From assembly GCF_051020955.1 (NCBI RefSeq), contig NC_135014.1, positions 25,533,221 through 25,597,220 of the forward strand: a stretch of 64,000 bases of DNA. Reading direction: 5' to 3'. Made by a program: the position numbers and the translations under genes. The DNA comes from Megalopta genalis. Its lineage: Eukaryota; Arthropoda; Insecta; Hymenoptera; Halictidae. The notes under the pieces are model-generated. The model ran no database searches and was not told the origin of the DNA. It saw only the letters and a program-made list of their open reading frames with translations. Shown here piece by piece: positions 27,001-41,200 of the stretch. Each line of letters begins with the position of its first letter. Position 1 is the stretch's first letter.

Positions 27001-29162
27001 TTTGCGTCCCTACAGGCTGAGAAAAAGATTAACTGGTTCCCAGGGTAACCAGCCTTTTGACACCGGGCTACCGGATGACCTAGTGCCACCGGCGGATTAA
27101 CGAGTTAGCAAACCGCCGTCGATACTTGAAAAACCCATGGAACTTTTACAGTTCCGCGGTTGGCCCGTCTTGCGGGGGGAAAAACGCGGGCAATATACAC
27201 ACCGCCGGGAACTTCTTCTATTATGCCGAACCGCGGAGCCGTTCGTTCCCGCTTGCATTTTTCAAATTTCCACTGCGGAATATTTAACCCTTTGTACTCG
27301 ACCGGTCCCACCCCGGGGCGCCGGCAAAAATGATTACACCGCGGTCGAGAATAATTTCTGTATTAACGTTTCTGTTTCAAAAATTGTTGGAAGTGTAACC
27401 GACGCGCGAAAACGACGAAATATTTTGTTAATATCAGAAATTGTAACGGAAAGAGAGTAGTCAGTTTGACAGCGTGTCGAGTAATCTATTTTCTCCGTTG
27501 GACTTCTTGATGTTTTCGTTTGGGGACACCCTTTATATTGTAGGTATTTTGAGTGAATAAAATCTGCGGGATAAATTTAATTGGGTTGTTACAATTCATT
27601 GTAGTTTTAATTTTTTAATATGTCAGAAATTAATGCACTTTTGATGTGTTTCTTGTGTGGGGAATAGTCTGAGTGGGCGTGGCTTCGCTGCTCTGGGTTT
27701 TGACAGTTCCCTGACAGTGCTATGCAGATCAAGTTCCCTCCATTTCAAGCCTAAACTCTATAGTTTCCAAAAATTCTGAAAATTCCCTAAAGAGTCTAAT
27801 TCGAAAGTTTCTCCGTATAAAATGTTCCAAGTGGGCGTGGCTTCCGCGCTCTTGATTTTGACAATTCTATGACAACACCATACAGATCAATTTCCCTTCA
27901 TTTCAAGTTTAAACTCCATGGTTTCCAAAAATTGAATTCTGAAAAGTCTCCAAAACGTGTCCAGTTCGAAAGCTTCTCCGTATAGAATGTTCCAAGTGGG
28001 CGTGGCTTCGTTGCGCTTGACATTGGCAAACATCAATCTATATCCATTTCAACCGTAAACCCTATGCTTCTTGAGAAACTAACCCCAAAGATCCTAGCCA
28101 AACCGATGAAAGATCCATCAATTCTGAAATTTCTTTACAGAATACTCCTAGTGGGCGTGGCTTGGTAGCTCCCGACCGCGACAGAGCCATTGCCCGGGAG
28201 GGTAATCAGTGCTCACGATCGTACTACGGAAAAATTTTCTCGCTGAAACGCCCACGCGAGTTCCGAACGGCTCGCGTTCTTCGGTAATTCCTCGAGTGGG
28301 AGGAGTTTTGGAACCGAGGGGAAGGCAAGGTCGCCTTTTAAATAATCGAAACCGCGCAGACCGCGGCCAAAGGCGATCTTTAACGTGGAATAGATTCCCC
28401 CTCCCTCCCTGAAGACATTCGGCGTGGATGCTCCCCTAAAATAAGTATTTCTAGTTCGAAGGGTGGGCGGGAACCTTGGCAACCGGCGTGGACGCATAAA
28501 GTTCTGGCTGTCCGAGCCACTGATTCTAAATTATCACGAGTCGGCACGTGAAATCTACGTATTCGTAACCCGTTCGCCTTAGTGTACGTAAAACTGCTTG
28601 GCAGATGCCGAACAATAAGACGGGAAAACGGATCGGTGTCATGGCGGCGAACGCGAATCGTTTGCTCCCGATGACGTATGTATTTTTGACCTTCGAAAAA
28701 TGATGCGTGTTCTAGTAAATGTGCTAGTAAATAGATGTTGATGTTATACGGGGTGTTTCATAATTATGTTAACACCAGGAAAGGGATCCTAAAGGATTCC
28801 TGGGGTCATTTGAAGCAACTTTTTCCTTAGCGAAAATGCAATCCGCGGCTTCGTTTACAAGTTATTAACGAAAAACGCTGACCAATGAGAGGTGAGCCAG
28901 AGGCGAGAGTCAGCTGACGCGAGGCGGCCGAGCCAATGAGCGCAAGTAGGCTTCGTCCGCTCGTCCGTGAGTTCCGCCTCCCGCCAGCCGAGCTCGCCTC
29001 TCATTGGTCATTGTTTTTCGTTAATAACACGTAAACGAAGCGCGGATTGCATTTTCGTTAAGGAAGAAGTTGCTTTAAATGACCTCAGGAATCACTCCTT
29101 TCCCAGTGTTAACATAATTATGAAACACCCTGTATAATACGTTTGTGAATTAACGAATAATT

Positions 29163-29235
<73 letters not shown>

Positions 29236-32200
29236 AATAATTATATTTACGATCGTTGGCGTACGACGAAAGGAAAGAATCGATTACTTAATTAATGGTG
29301 TTATTAATTCAGGACAAGTTGCTCAATTTTTGACGGCGAGAATTCACGGGACATGGAGATTGCTCACTTCCGAACATTTCCACTTTCGATTATGTTCGTC
29401 CTTCCGACTTGTCTAGCATAATCGCGCGTTGCTCTGTTCGATACACCACGCGTTGACGCGTGTTAGTCGAACGTCAAATCAATGATACTGTAATATTATG
29501 CTCGCAGCGGAGAAGCGAATCATTGGAGACAATGATTGACGGTAATTGACGTCTTAATTGCTCGGCGAAATGACTATGCATCTTCTCAACAACGCGTTGA
29601 TTATCCTTTCGGAAATCTTTTAAGTGAAAGAGAAGTGTCGCTAGTCACCGATTACAAATAACAAATTACAGATTTGTCGCAGTAATTAGCTCTGTTACCT
29701 TCCGCAAACTTTTTACGTATTGTCAATTGTTATTGATAAATGTTATATGCAGACAAATATGATCCTTTTATTTTTCAAACATCTTTTTCATAGTTGCCGC
29801 GTTTCGAAAGAACAGCAAATCATTTTGTAACATTTCTGTGGATATTTTCCATTTGCAAACTTAAACGAAACGAATGAACTGAGTCAAAGTTAAACAAGTA
29901 CTAATTATCACGACATTAAAGATAATAAAATTCACGGTAATCGAATAAAAATCATGGCAATCAATCGCCGACAAATTCCACGTGTTCCGATTTCCATGAC
30001 ATCGAGCAGAAAATTAAGCACAAAATTCTGCAAACTTTTGACAGCCTGTATCTCAACGACCGATCGATATTTTCCAAGAATCGAAGGCTCGTTCGACGCG
30101 GTAAAGCGTGCAGAATAAATCTGCCGCGACAGCAAAAGCCTGCCGCGAACTCGAAGAATCCGATCCGCGGGGAAAGCAGCAGACTCGGTTACGTTCCGGT
30201 CGCGGCAATTACAAAATCCGTGTGCCGCGTCGAGGAAAATCCGCGTTTCGCATTCGCGGACGCGTATTTCGGAGCACCCTGTGTGCAGAAGCGATCTCGT
30301 TCCCCGGAGGCTTCTCCTTCGTCGGGTGCTAGACGGTGGTCGGGAAAATCCAATCGCTTCCCGACGATATACGTCTTTGTAACTCGATAAGTCGCCCGGG
30401 TAATACGGCGGAAGGCCTTGGGAAGAAAATTTCGACGTCCAGCGAGAGGAGGATAGAGCCAGAAACTGGGGAACAACGGTAGAACGAGATCAAAATCCGG
30501 AAATCTTATCCCTGGCCTCGGATATTCGGGCGCGGGGGGGACGCGTCGCGCCACGCGTGCTGCTCCGTTTCCATAAAACAGCCGGAATAATGCCGAAAAT
30601 TTTCGCGGGATCGCTCGATATTTCGATCGCTTCGAAAACCCGATTCTCCGAGATTTTATCGCGTTTGATGGCGTCGTTTGTTACGAAAACAGCAAGCGAA
30701 ATCATTTGATTGTATTAAATACATGCTTTTATAAAAAGATGTACGACAAGTGTACACGTACTTTTATATAGATAATGATATAATATTACTTATATAATAT
30801 TTATACAAATAATATAATGTATTTTATAATATTTATATAAATAATATGATATATTTGTATAATATTTATACAGATAATATAATATACTTATATAATATTT
30901 ACATAAATAATATAATGTATTTATATAATATTTATATAAATAATATGATATATTTGTATAATATTTATACAGATAATATAATATACTTATAATATATTTA
31001 TATAATATTTATACAAATAATATAATATATTTATACAATATTTTTATGTAAATAATATAATATATATGTATATTTTTTTATATATTTATAAAATATGGCT
31101 GAAGATGTGGTAAAAATTTATGACAGAAATATACAAATGAAATATGAGAACTACAGAACGACTGCAAAATTCGAATATCATTCTGCTTCTTACGATTCGT
31201 TAATATTCAGCGAAGGATAAAGTCAAAGAAGAAATGCATTTTTCTATAGCTTCAATTTCTTGCAACCGATGCAGACCATTTTTATTTTCCACGAGCAGTT
31301 TCCCGAGAATCGCGCACACGAATATCTTCACACATGCGATCTCATTCTTTTTTTTTTTGTTTTAGACCAGCAGAATGGTTTCCTTTGAAAAGACATATCG
31401 TTCGATGAATTCCAGCTCCAAGAATTTTCAACGTTTCGCCTCGAGAAAAATGTATATTGCATCTCGCATGCTATTAGAACGATCTTCCAAAGACTGATAC
31501 AAAATAGTTTGTAATTTCTTTCTAAAAAAAATCCTGAGCACATGGATCTACCGTGCCAATGAAAATATGATTTCCTATCTTCCATTTAAAAATTGTTGAT
31601 ATTGCGAAAATCCTCTCACAGAAAATTATCGAATAAATTCCTTGAATTAAGTACAATTCATAATAAACGTGGAGAAAGATTTAAATAAATTCAGTCCTGT
31701 TCGTACAAGTCAATAAACATTTGTCAGTTTTAACATTAAATTCGTGGAACCTAAAGATAACCTTCATTTACGTGCTGTAAAAAAATAATAATAAATTATA
31801 TAATAAATTATATAATAAATTATATAATAAATTATATAATAAATTATGCAATAAATTATATAATAAATTATATAATAGATTATATAATAAATTAATAATA
31901 AATTATATAAAATGTTACGAATATTACAGGACCAAAATAAACATCATTAATAAACTAATACAAATCGGCTGCTTTTTTAGTGGATCTAATGTGGACCTAC
32001 TGTTAATGCAACGTTATGGCATCTGTTTAGCGCGAAGGAAAGCGAACCATCCGGGCGCGTTTGGGATCGCAGCACTAAGAAAAGCCGGCGGTTCGAGCGT
32101 AGCCGTTTAATTCGCAACGTCTTGCCGGCGTATCCCGCGGGATCGCGAGTTTCCAGTGAACCGCGAACCCCGTTTCAACGGGAACCGTATCTCGTGGCCG

Positions 32201-35200
32201 GATGACGGCGGGCTGGAAGCCCGGAGAATTAAATTCGGCCGGGAGATTTCGATTATTATGAGATCGAAGCTGTCTGCCGGGATTATCCGGGACACGGGGC
32301 TTAATAAGTCCGGCGGATGCGGCAAATAAAACGGGGAACGCGGTCGAATGGGACTCGTTGCATAACAAGATCAGAGAATCTTATATCCCCCGGGACAGCC
32401 GTCGGAGACGTTCGACGGGTCCCCGGGAGCCCGTGTCACGAGAAAAAGCCCTCCTTAGCGAGAGATTTACCGCGATTCGCCGTGATTCACTCGGCCCGTT
32501 CCGGTCGCCGTGCAAATTTCGAAATGATTTGCAGGTTAAAGGCTGCTTCCTTGCCGTCTCTTGAACCTGTTTTCAGGCTGAAACCATCTACCGATAAACT
32601 ATACTAATGTTAACGAAATTTGCGAACACAGGATTTGCGAACGCAGGATTTGTGAATGCGAGGCGCTGTGTTGAAAAAGAAAAGTGGATCGAAAGGAGCG
32701 GAAAAATGAAGCTCGAATAATCTACGAAGTTCAATGACCTGTTTGCCACTTTTTTCAAAATGTTATGGTAGTTCAAGGAGCACTGACAACAAGCGTTTCA
32801 CATGGATCATACACTTCCACACCCGACGAATTCGCGCCATTCTCAGTCGATTTTTCTCGCGAGAGAATTCCACGTTAATTGCAACATGCGTAACACCATC
32901 ATTTCAATTCGAAAAGCGCGCGCCATATTTCGCCGATGATTTATCACGCACACAAGCGTCGCGCACGCAGGGAGCATAAAATATCTGCAGTATCGCGTTG
33001 CAACGCGTTCGAACCGGCTTTCATTTTTTTTTCATTTTTTGTTTTTTTTTTTTTTTACGTTTTCCCCTCCCGGGGTGAAACCCAACCCCTCTAAATATAA
33101 TAATGATCTCTGGGCAGTTTTTCAGCTCGTTTAACATATTCATTAAAATCCTGGATAAAGTGTAACCGTTGCATTCGCGGGTCGGTTTACTGTTACGCGC
33201 GGCTTCCGCTTTCGGGCCGATCAATTACCGCTGGAAATTCGGGGCAACGACGATGCTCGTTCGCGCGCCGCGCTGAAATCGGATCGAAAAAAACAAATCG
33301 GTTCGGTCCGTCGCCAGATAAAAATTTCGCTCGACGCCAATTCCAACGGGGGGCGTGCGAGTTATGAAGTCGTCCGCTCCGGCCGGACGCGAACGTCTGT
33401 GTTTAAAGCGTTTTCTAAAACGCGGCGCACCCCTCCCCCCTCCCCCCTCCCCCGTGTACATCGCGGCGCCGGATGCATTATTCAAACACTTGTGCCCGTG
33501 GCCCGAACCCGTACACGTAACTTAAATAATGAAATTCAGCAGATCCGCCGGCTTTTTGCTCCTCCGCAGACTCGCTTTAACTCCCGGCCGGCGGAATATA
33601 TTCCTGATAAACACACGCCGCCGCCGTCGCCGCCGAAGACGCTTCGCGGAACTTCCGTTTGCAAATAGGCAACTTTTTAATCTGTCGCGAGACCGGGCCG
33701 GGCCGGGCCGAGCCGGGGCTCCGCGATACCCGTCGAGTCGTGCCGCCGAAGCGAACCGACTTTCGGATCCGCGGCGGCGGCCGCCGAACCCTATCCTCCT
33801 GAAAACGAGACACTATCATCCGAACCGAACATCCTGCCTCCGGGGCAACATTCGCGAGAACAATGGTCGTTCGCGTTGCAGCCAGACATCGCCTGGCTCG
33901 AACCGATTCGCCCGTTTTACACGCGAGATATTCCAAGGTAGACACCGCGGGATTAACTCCACGGCTTCGAGGTGCTTCGAATCCGCGCGGAGATCGGGAC
34001 TCCCGGTCTTCCGAGGAGTTTTGGTTTCGTCTGGAGCACGATATAATTAATTCGCTAGTTAGTTCGATATTTAATTCGATATTTAATTCGCTATTTAATT
34101 CGCTATTTAATTCGCTATTTAATTCGCTATTTAATTCAATATTTAATTCGATATTTAATTCGCTATTTAATTTGCTATTTAATTCGATATTTAATTCGAT
34201 ATTTAATTCGCTATTTAATTCGCCATTTAATTCGATATTTAATTCGCTATTTAATTCGATATTTAATTCGATATTTAATTCACTATTTAATTCGCTATTT
34301 AATTCACTATTTAATTCGCTATTTAATTCGCTATTCAATTCGCTATTTAATTCGCTATTTAATTCGATATTTAATTCGCTATTTAATTAATTATTTAATT
34401 CGCGATTTAATTTGATATTTAATTAGATATTTAATTCGATATATAATTCGCTATTTAATTCGATATTTAATTCGCTATCTAATTCGCTATTTAATTCGCT
34501 CGTTTCGACGGAGACGTGTTGAAAAAGTCGGGTTGATTCTGCAGTGTATTGTTCCACAACGTTTTCGGACTACTTGTAAATAATTTTGCGCGGTTTCTGG
34601 AACGTTTCCTTAATTTCGCACGGTTTTTGAAGCGTTCTCTTAATTTTATACGGCTTTCGAAACGTTTTCGTAATTTTATACAGCCTCGAAAACGTTTTCT
34701 TACTTTCGCACGATTTTTAAAACGTTTCTTCATTCCACACGCGCTTTTCGAAACGTTTCCCTACCTTCGTATCATTTCTAAAGGGTTTCCTCACTTTCGC
34801 ACGATTTTTAAAACGTCTCCTTATTACCAGACGGTTTTTGAAACGTTCCCCAGCTTTGTACGATTTTTAACACGTCCCCTCAGTTTCGTCTGCTTTTACA
34901 AACTTTCTTCAGCTTTAGACAGCTTCGCTATTTTACTATTTATTATATTATATTTCACTATTTCACTGTTTACTATATTACTTATTTATTATTATTTTCC
35001 GGACATATTTCAAAAATATAAAAACATACACGATAGGTGTAATTTTTATCGTTTTCATCACTAAATGATAATAATAACAGAACACTAAAATAACATTAAT
35101 AATTCATTTCATACGGAAATCTTCAACAAGCATTTCTTTTTCACGAGGACATGCTAGTCGAGCTCGTGGAAACTGCTCTAACACGAACCAAAAAATATTT

Positions 35201-38200
35201 ACTAAAATCATAACATTTCTAAATTACAACGTTACCAACGCAACAAACTATGTACAATTATTCACGTTAACAGCCGAGCACGATAAAACGACATAAACCG
35301 TCAATTCACGTACAATAAAGCTCCCCTTTCTCTCCGTACGATTTGAATTCCAGGGCACAGAAATTGGGGCACAGAGATCGGAACGTCCACCGTGCACGAA
35401 CGGAGTTCCCGGTTCGAGGAGCCAGCACCAGTTACGAAAGAAATTCCCGCGATGCGGCGGAGATCCGCGCCGCGTCCTCCGCCGCGGCGGACAAGTTTCC
35501 GAGGGGAATTGGTTTCCTCGTGGAGACTGAAGTTGCCAGAGCGAGGCAACCGATCCCGGGCAGGGACCCGAATCGCCGGGAACTGGCGATCAGCTGGGAA
35601 ACTGGGTCGTCGGCGTGATCAGGACCCGGGACATTTAAATTTGACGGGGCCAGGCAGCGGAGCGTGCGATCATCGTCCCGCTCTCGAAAATAGAGCCGTG
35701 GCGCGCGTACACGGATCCGCGTTCCGCCGGTGAAAGGAAAGGGCGTGTGTGGCGCGGCGAGGCGTACAAGCTGCCACGTAAAGCCAGCAGCCAGCAGTCG
35801 GAGGGTTGGCAGGGTTGCCGGGGTGGCGGTAGTCAAAGTTTCGGCAGTTTGTAAGGAGGTACGAGGCACGCCTCTGCTCCTCCGCTTCTTCTTCGGTTAC
35901 GGCTGAGGGATAACATAGTGCAGCTCCGTCGTCAAGTTAGCTCGACACCCAACTCACCGTTCCTTCCCCCCTCCTCGCCACCCCGCTCCACTGGTTACCG
36001 CCCTGCCCGCTTTGTCCTCGGGTTTTTCGCTCGGTTCGCTCCCTTCCATCTGTCTTTCTCCGTTTACTCCGCGCGGCCTCGGCTGCCTCGCCCTCGCCTC
36101 GTCCGCTTTATTGCTCTGTTGTTCCCGTCCTTATCCTCCTCCGAGCGTAACCCTTTTTCGCCCGACGAGCTCCAGAGCTTGCGGAACCGACCGCCACCCG
36201 CACCGCTGCCGAACCAGCCGCGGAACCAACGGCCCTTCAATCCGGCGCCGGCCGGATTTATTCCGGAGAGCCGAAAAGGGCCTCGGATCCTCTTCTCGTG
36301 ATTCGTGATCCCCGCCGCCGTTTTGCGGCCTCGTTCAACCCCCCCACTCCACCCTCCAGATGGTCCCAAATCCCGAAATCCTGGCCGAGACCTCTCGAAA
36401 ATCTACTTTCGAACCGTGAATGTAAACGGCTGCTTCGTTGAATTATGAAACACAGATTTTCAGCAGACCGCGGATTTTTATATGCGAGATAAAGGCCGTT
36501 TGCAGGACTAATTAATGCTAAATATTAGTACTAAAATATTATTAGGCTGTTGCAATTTCGGTTTTCCGTATAGACGGCTTGCGAGAAAATTGAAATTACC
36601 TTTCGGTTTGTTGAATTATTATTTCATCTCGGTCTGTCTCGAAATTACAGTCGTTTCTCCGGGAAATGCTACATTTCGGGTCGCTGGGAATTTCGCTAGT
36701 CCTGCGCCGATGTAATATATTGCTACGTCGATGCTAAGGGACGACGGAGTCGATCAAGCGTGGCACGCGACGTGGAAGACGACACAAAATGGTCTGTGTG
36801 CCGACTTTTCGGTTTATTAAATTGTTATTTAACCTCGGTTTATTTCGGAATTACTTCGGTTTTCTCGTAGAACAACGACCCGATATTTAGACATTATTTC
36901 CATTCGTTAATCGTTTCAACGATCGTGCTATTTTCCATGAATTCATGGAATCCGTAATTTAATTATATATATATTTGTGAAACTGTTTCTCCGGAATCGA
37001 CGTTGATACTCCAATAGGATCGGAATTAAATAATTGATGCAAGGCGTCTCTATAAATAATGAAACTAGTCCGTGCTCTTCGATAGCTAGCTATTTAGGAA
37101 GCTAGCATAATCAGCTGGCTACTTAGCATAATGAGGAAACTGATGTTGGGTACTGAAACGGATACATTCTCCGGATATTTTTGAAAATCCATCGACCTGT
37201 TATATACGAATTGCGAGGGTTTTAAGCGAAATAGAAAGCTTCCTGTTTCTTTAGCTGAAACAACACTGACACGACGCTGCGTGGCGCGGCGTTTAAGCGA
37301 TGCGATTCAGCAGCGAATTGTCACGAAGCAAGCCAAGCGAATTGTCTCGCGGCAACAGCAAAAGTTCAGCGATCGCTCATCCGGCCGAGCGCGGAATCGC
37401 GAACTGTTTAAACTGTCCAATAATCAATGAGAGTCCGAAGTTCTTTGCGTCGGCTCGGCAGACATCAATCAGACCGGAAGTTCCGGACTCGCTCGGTTAA
37501 TCGAACGTTCTACCATTCATCAAAGCGGCGACAGTGGGACTGGATGGGGAAGTTAGGGTCGCGCAATTACTTTCACGCGCGGAGAAGTTGCACGCGTCAT
37601 TGCGCGGCGTCTTCTTGTTCCCTAGGCAGCCTTGAAACCTGCATCACCTGACGGCGGACTCTGACCGGGGTGATAACGTGACCGAAACCTCGAAAGAGTC
37701 TTGCGAAAGTCCTTTGATTTAATCGGAGATCATTTTGTTCGGATTTTCTCTGCTCGGATGATTGCCACAGTTTTGGACAGAATCTGGCGACTTTCGGATC
37801 TTGGGTCGCATAATGGAGAATTATTTCGGATTTTTTGGCTGCGATGAGATTATCGGAAATTCTGTTGCTCTATTTTTCTTTTTTGTAAACGTGTGCATTT
37901 GCGTGGACATACGGAGTCTGTCGATTGCGAATTTGAACTTAAAATTTTGATGGATAACTTGATACGACTTGATACGACTTAGTACGACTTAGTACGACTT
38001 GATACGACTTGATACGACTTAATACAACCTAATAAGACTTTAAACAACTTGAAACAACTTAATTCAACTTAATATAAATTAATACAATTTAATACAACTT
38101 AATAGGACTTAATAAAACTTGATATGACTTAATACAACTTAATAGGTCTTAGTACAACTTTAATACGACTTTAAGCAACTTAATTCAACTTAATATAAAT

Positions 38201-41200
38201 CAATAGAACGTAATACAACTTAATAAAATTTAACAGAACGTAATATAACTCAATAGAACTTAATACAATTCAATTTAACTTAATACAACTTAATATAATT
38301 GAACACAACTTAATACTAGATTTTATGCATTTTATGCATTTTCGACACGAATGCATCAAAAGCAAACCACTGTAAAACCATTCAAAAAATTTTCAAATGC
38401 TATAAAACTATTTGAAGCTTTTTAAAATAATTAAGAATAAAAATCAGTGTTCATGCGTCTCTGCGCCCATCTGCAATTAACGCAGCTTTCAATCTTTCAG
38501 AATTATTCGCAGCTCCTATATATCAGAGCGAAACAACTCAGCCATAGAATCGTCAAAAAATTGGCGTACGGGTGCAACGATGAGGAAAGGTCTTGAGAAT
38601 GGAATGACCACTTTCGTCAGCCCCGCGGGACCCTGGAGCAGGTCCAAGGAGTCGAAGAGAATTCTGCTGCTCTATACCAGCGTCACGGGCCGCCGCGAGT
38701 CCCTCCTCCTCCTCTCCATCCCCTAATTCGAGGAGCCGTGAACCACGGCCAATGACATAACTTCGGTTATGGCGATTTTAAGATCGCGCCGATCGGCCGG
38801 CTAGCAAAAGTGAAGCTTCATGGCCGGATCACGGGATAGTCGAGCGTCGATTTGACTCTGCCGCGACCCGGGAAATCGTGATCGTGCCCAGTTTATTGCC
38901 ACGATGTGTCTTTGAGCGGATACTATCGAGTTACGACACGCAACGACGACATAGTACGGTAATTTCTCACGGAAATGTTCGGAGGTCGGAATTGAAAGAG
39001 GTGGATCCGAGAATATTAAGTCGCGATTCTTCGGGCATCGTGGCTCGTTTTTATAGAATTCTTATTTCTAAGTTTTTTGCTACGATTCGAAGGCGATTCG
39101 GAGGCTACTTGCTACGATTCGAAGGCAATTCGGAGGCTACTTGCTACGATTCGAAGGCAATTCGGAGGCTGCTTGCTGTGATTCGAAGGCAATTCGGAGG
39201 CTACTTTCTACGATTCGAAGGCAATTCGGAGCCACGTGACACGATTCGAAGGCAATTCTAAGCAACGTGACACGATTTTAAGGCAATTCTAAAACTACAT
39301 GATAGAAGTTGAAGGCAATTCTGAGACCACATGACACGATTTGAAGGCAATTCGGAGCCACATGACACGATTTGAAGGCAATTCGGAGACTAAATGATAC
39401 AATTTGAAGGCAATTCGGAGACTAAATGTTACAATTTGAAGGCATTTCTGAGACCGCACGACACAATGCTAAAGCAATTCTGAGGCCACGTGACGCGATT
39501 CAAAGACATTTCAGAGGCCACGTGCCACAATTTAAAGGCAATTCTGCGACCACATGCCACAACTTCTGCGAACTTCTGCGGACTTGTGTGGACTTGTGCA
39601 GCCTACTACAGACTTCTGCGGTCTTCTGCGACACCGTCCCGCAAACAAATAAGCATAACAGAGCGTTTCCCGCCGAAGACGCGCCCCTAACAGGATAGAA
39701 ACCCCGGCCCTCGTTACTTTCAGACTTATGATTTAGGGCCGATTTAATTACGAGCCACGCGAGTCACTGCTCCGAGCGATGAAAGCTGCTTAATAAATCA
39801 AAACGACGCGAAAGCGTTGGCAAGTTCGCGTTCGACGTGGCTCGGTTCCGGGTAATTACGACAGGCCAGGATTTACGAGTACGCCTTGGATCTTCGACAG
39901 CGCGGGGGCGGCGGAGCAACGATCCTCGCCGCGTGGCAGGTGCTACTGTGTCCCCCTGCCCCCTCTCCCGTGTTACGTAACGCCTTGAATATTAATTAAT
40001 AAATAGATTCGTACGCGCGTAATTGGACGATCGCGATTTGCATTCCGGTGGTTACGTGATCGAAATATAGCGCCGGCTAATCGGCCGCTGACGGACGGTC
40101 CCGTCTCCGCGATCAACGCTCGGTCCCCGTCGTCACGCACGCGTTCCGATGGCCAAGGGTCCTCCGGCACACGTTCGCAATTTCCAGCGCGAAATGCCCG
40201 CGCCGTTCGAGCTCCGCGAACGTTGCCGACGCACGGCCGACGCTCGTTTCGCGTCAAATCGAACACTTTTTCCTGCTCGCGGGGATCGCGCGCGGAAATA
40301 AATCGCGACGTGCTCCGCGCGAGAAATTAGAAGCGGTTTGTGTCGCCGTTTTAATCCATTATTCGCCGATATTTCATTTTTGGGACACTTTTTTAAAGGT
40401 TTTTTTCTTCTACAAACCGCAACTTCTAAATAAAATGCAGGCATTGAAATAGTGAGAATGCAAGGGTTGCTTCAAAGTGCTGTAACTTCGCGAAAAAAAA
40501 TTGCAGTCCCGTTTTTTTTATTTCAAATTAAAGAGGAAAGATCGAACTTTATTCTACACTAAACGGAATCTCCGCAAAAAGATTGTGCAGAGTCCGTGCA
40601 TTTCGTCAAACTCGCCAATTCTCAATATGACGAATACCTTGTAAAAATGCAAGGGTTATTTCAAAGTGCCATAACATTGCGAAAAAAAATCGCAGTCCCG
40701 TACCCTTTTTAAAAAGTGAAAGCTTGAAACTTCTACTTTAAGGCAGTATTTCTCGATTTCAAATTTGACGACAAATAAATGAACAAATCACCGAATAACG
40801 ATGCACTAGCGCGACGGAACGCGATTTCATCGATTCGTTCAACAGTCTCCAGGATTTTGATCGAACGTTCTCCGAAACGGTCGGCGGTGATTTAAATAAA
40901 GGAGCACGGAAGTCCGGAGCGCGCTTTATCACCGGCGCGAAGATTTATCTGGCGATCAAGCGACGCTTTCGAGTCGCGGCCCGATCGGGCTGGGCCCGCG
41001 TGTGGAACGAATTGCGCGGCTAACGACACGATGAAATGCGAGACGGGAATCGGCGTTAACCGTGCAAGCCGGTCGCGTGATCCGTTGCAATTGTTAAACG
41101 TGGCGTCTCATGCACGGCTAATATAAAATTAACGAACGATTTGGAAACAGCGTCCGCGCGGCCGCCGGACGGCTGTCGTGACGCGCGCTACAAGCCGCCC

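Noticed and set aside
33021..33056. Poly-T tract as the tail of a retroposon
   Set aside because: No target duplication, promoter boxes or reverse-transcriptase remnant were found next to it.
33577..34338. 253-residue minus-strand frame rich in NSEL repeats
   Set aside because: Its length comes from the 12-bp minisatellite, which lacks stops in frames on both strands; the rest is CpG-rich sequence without a domain.
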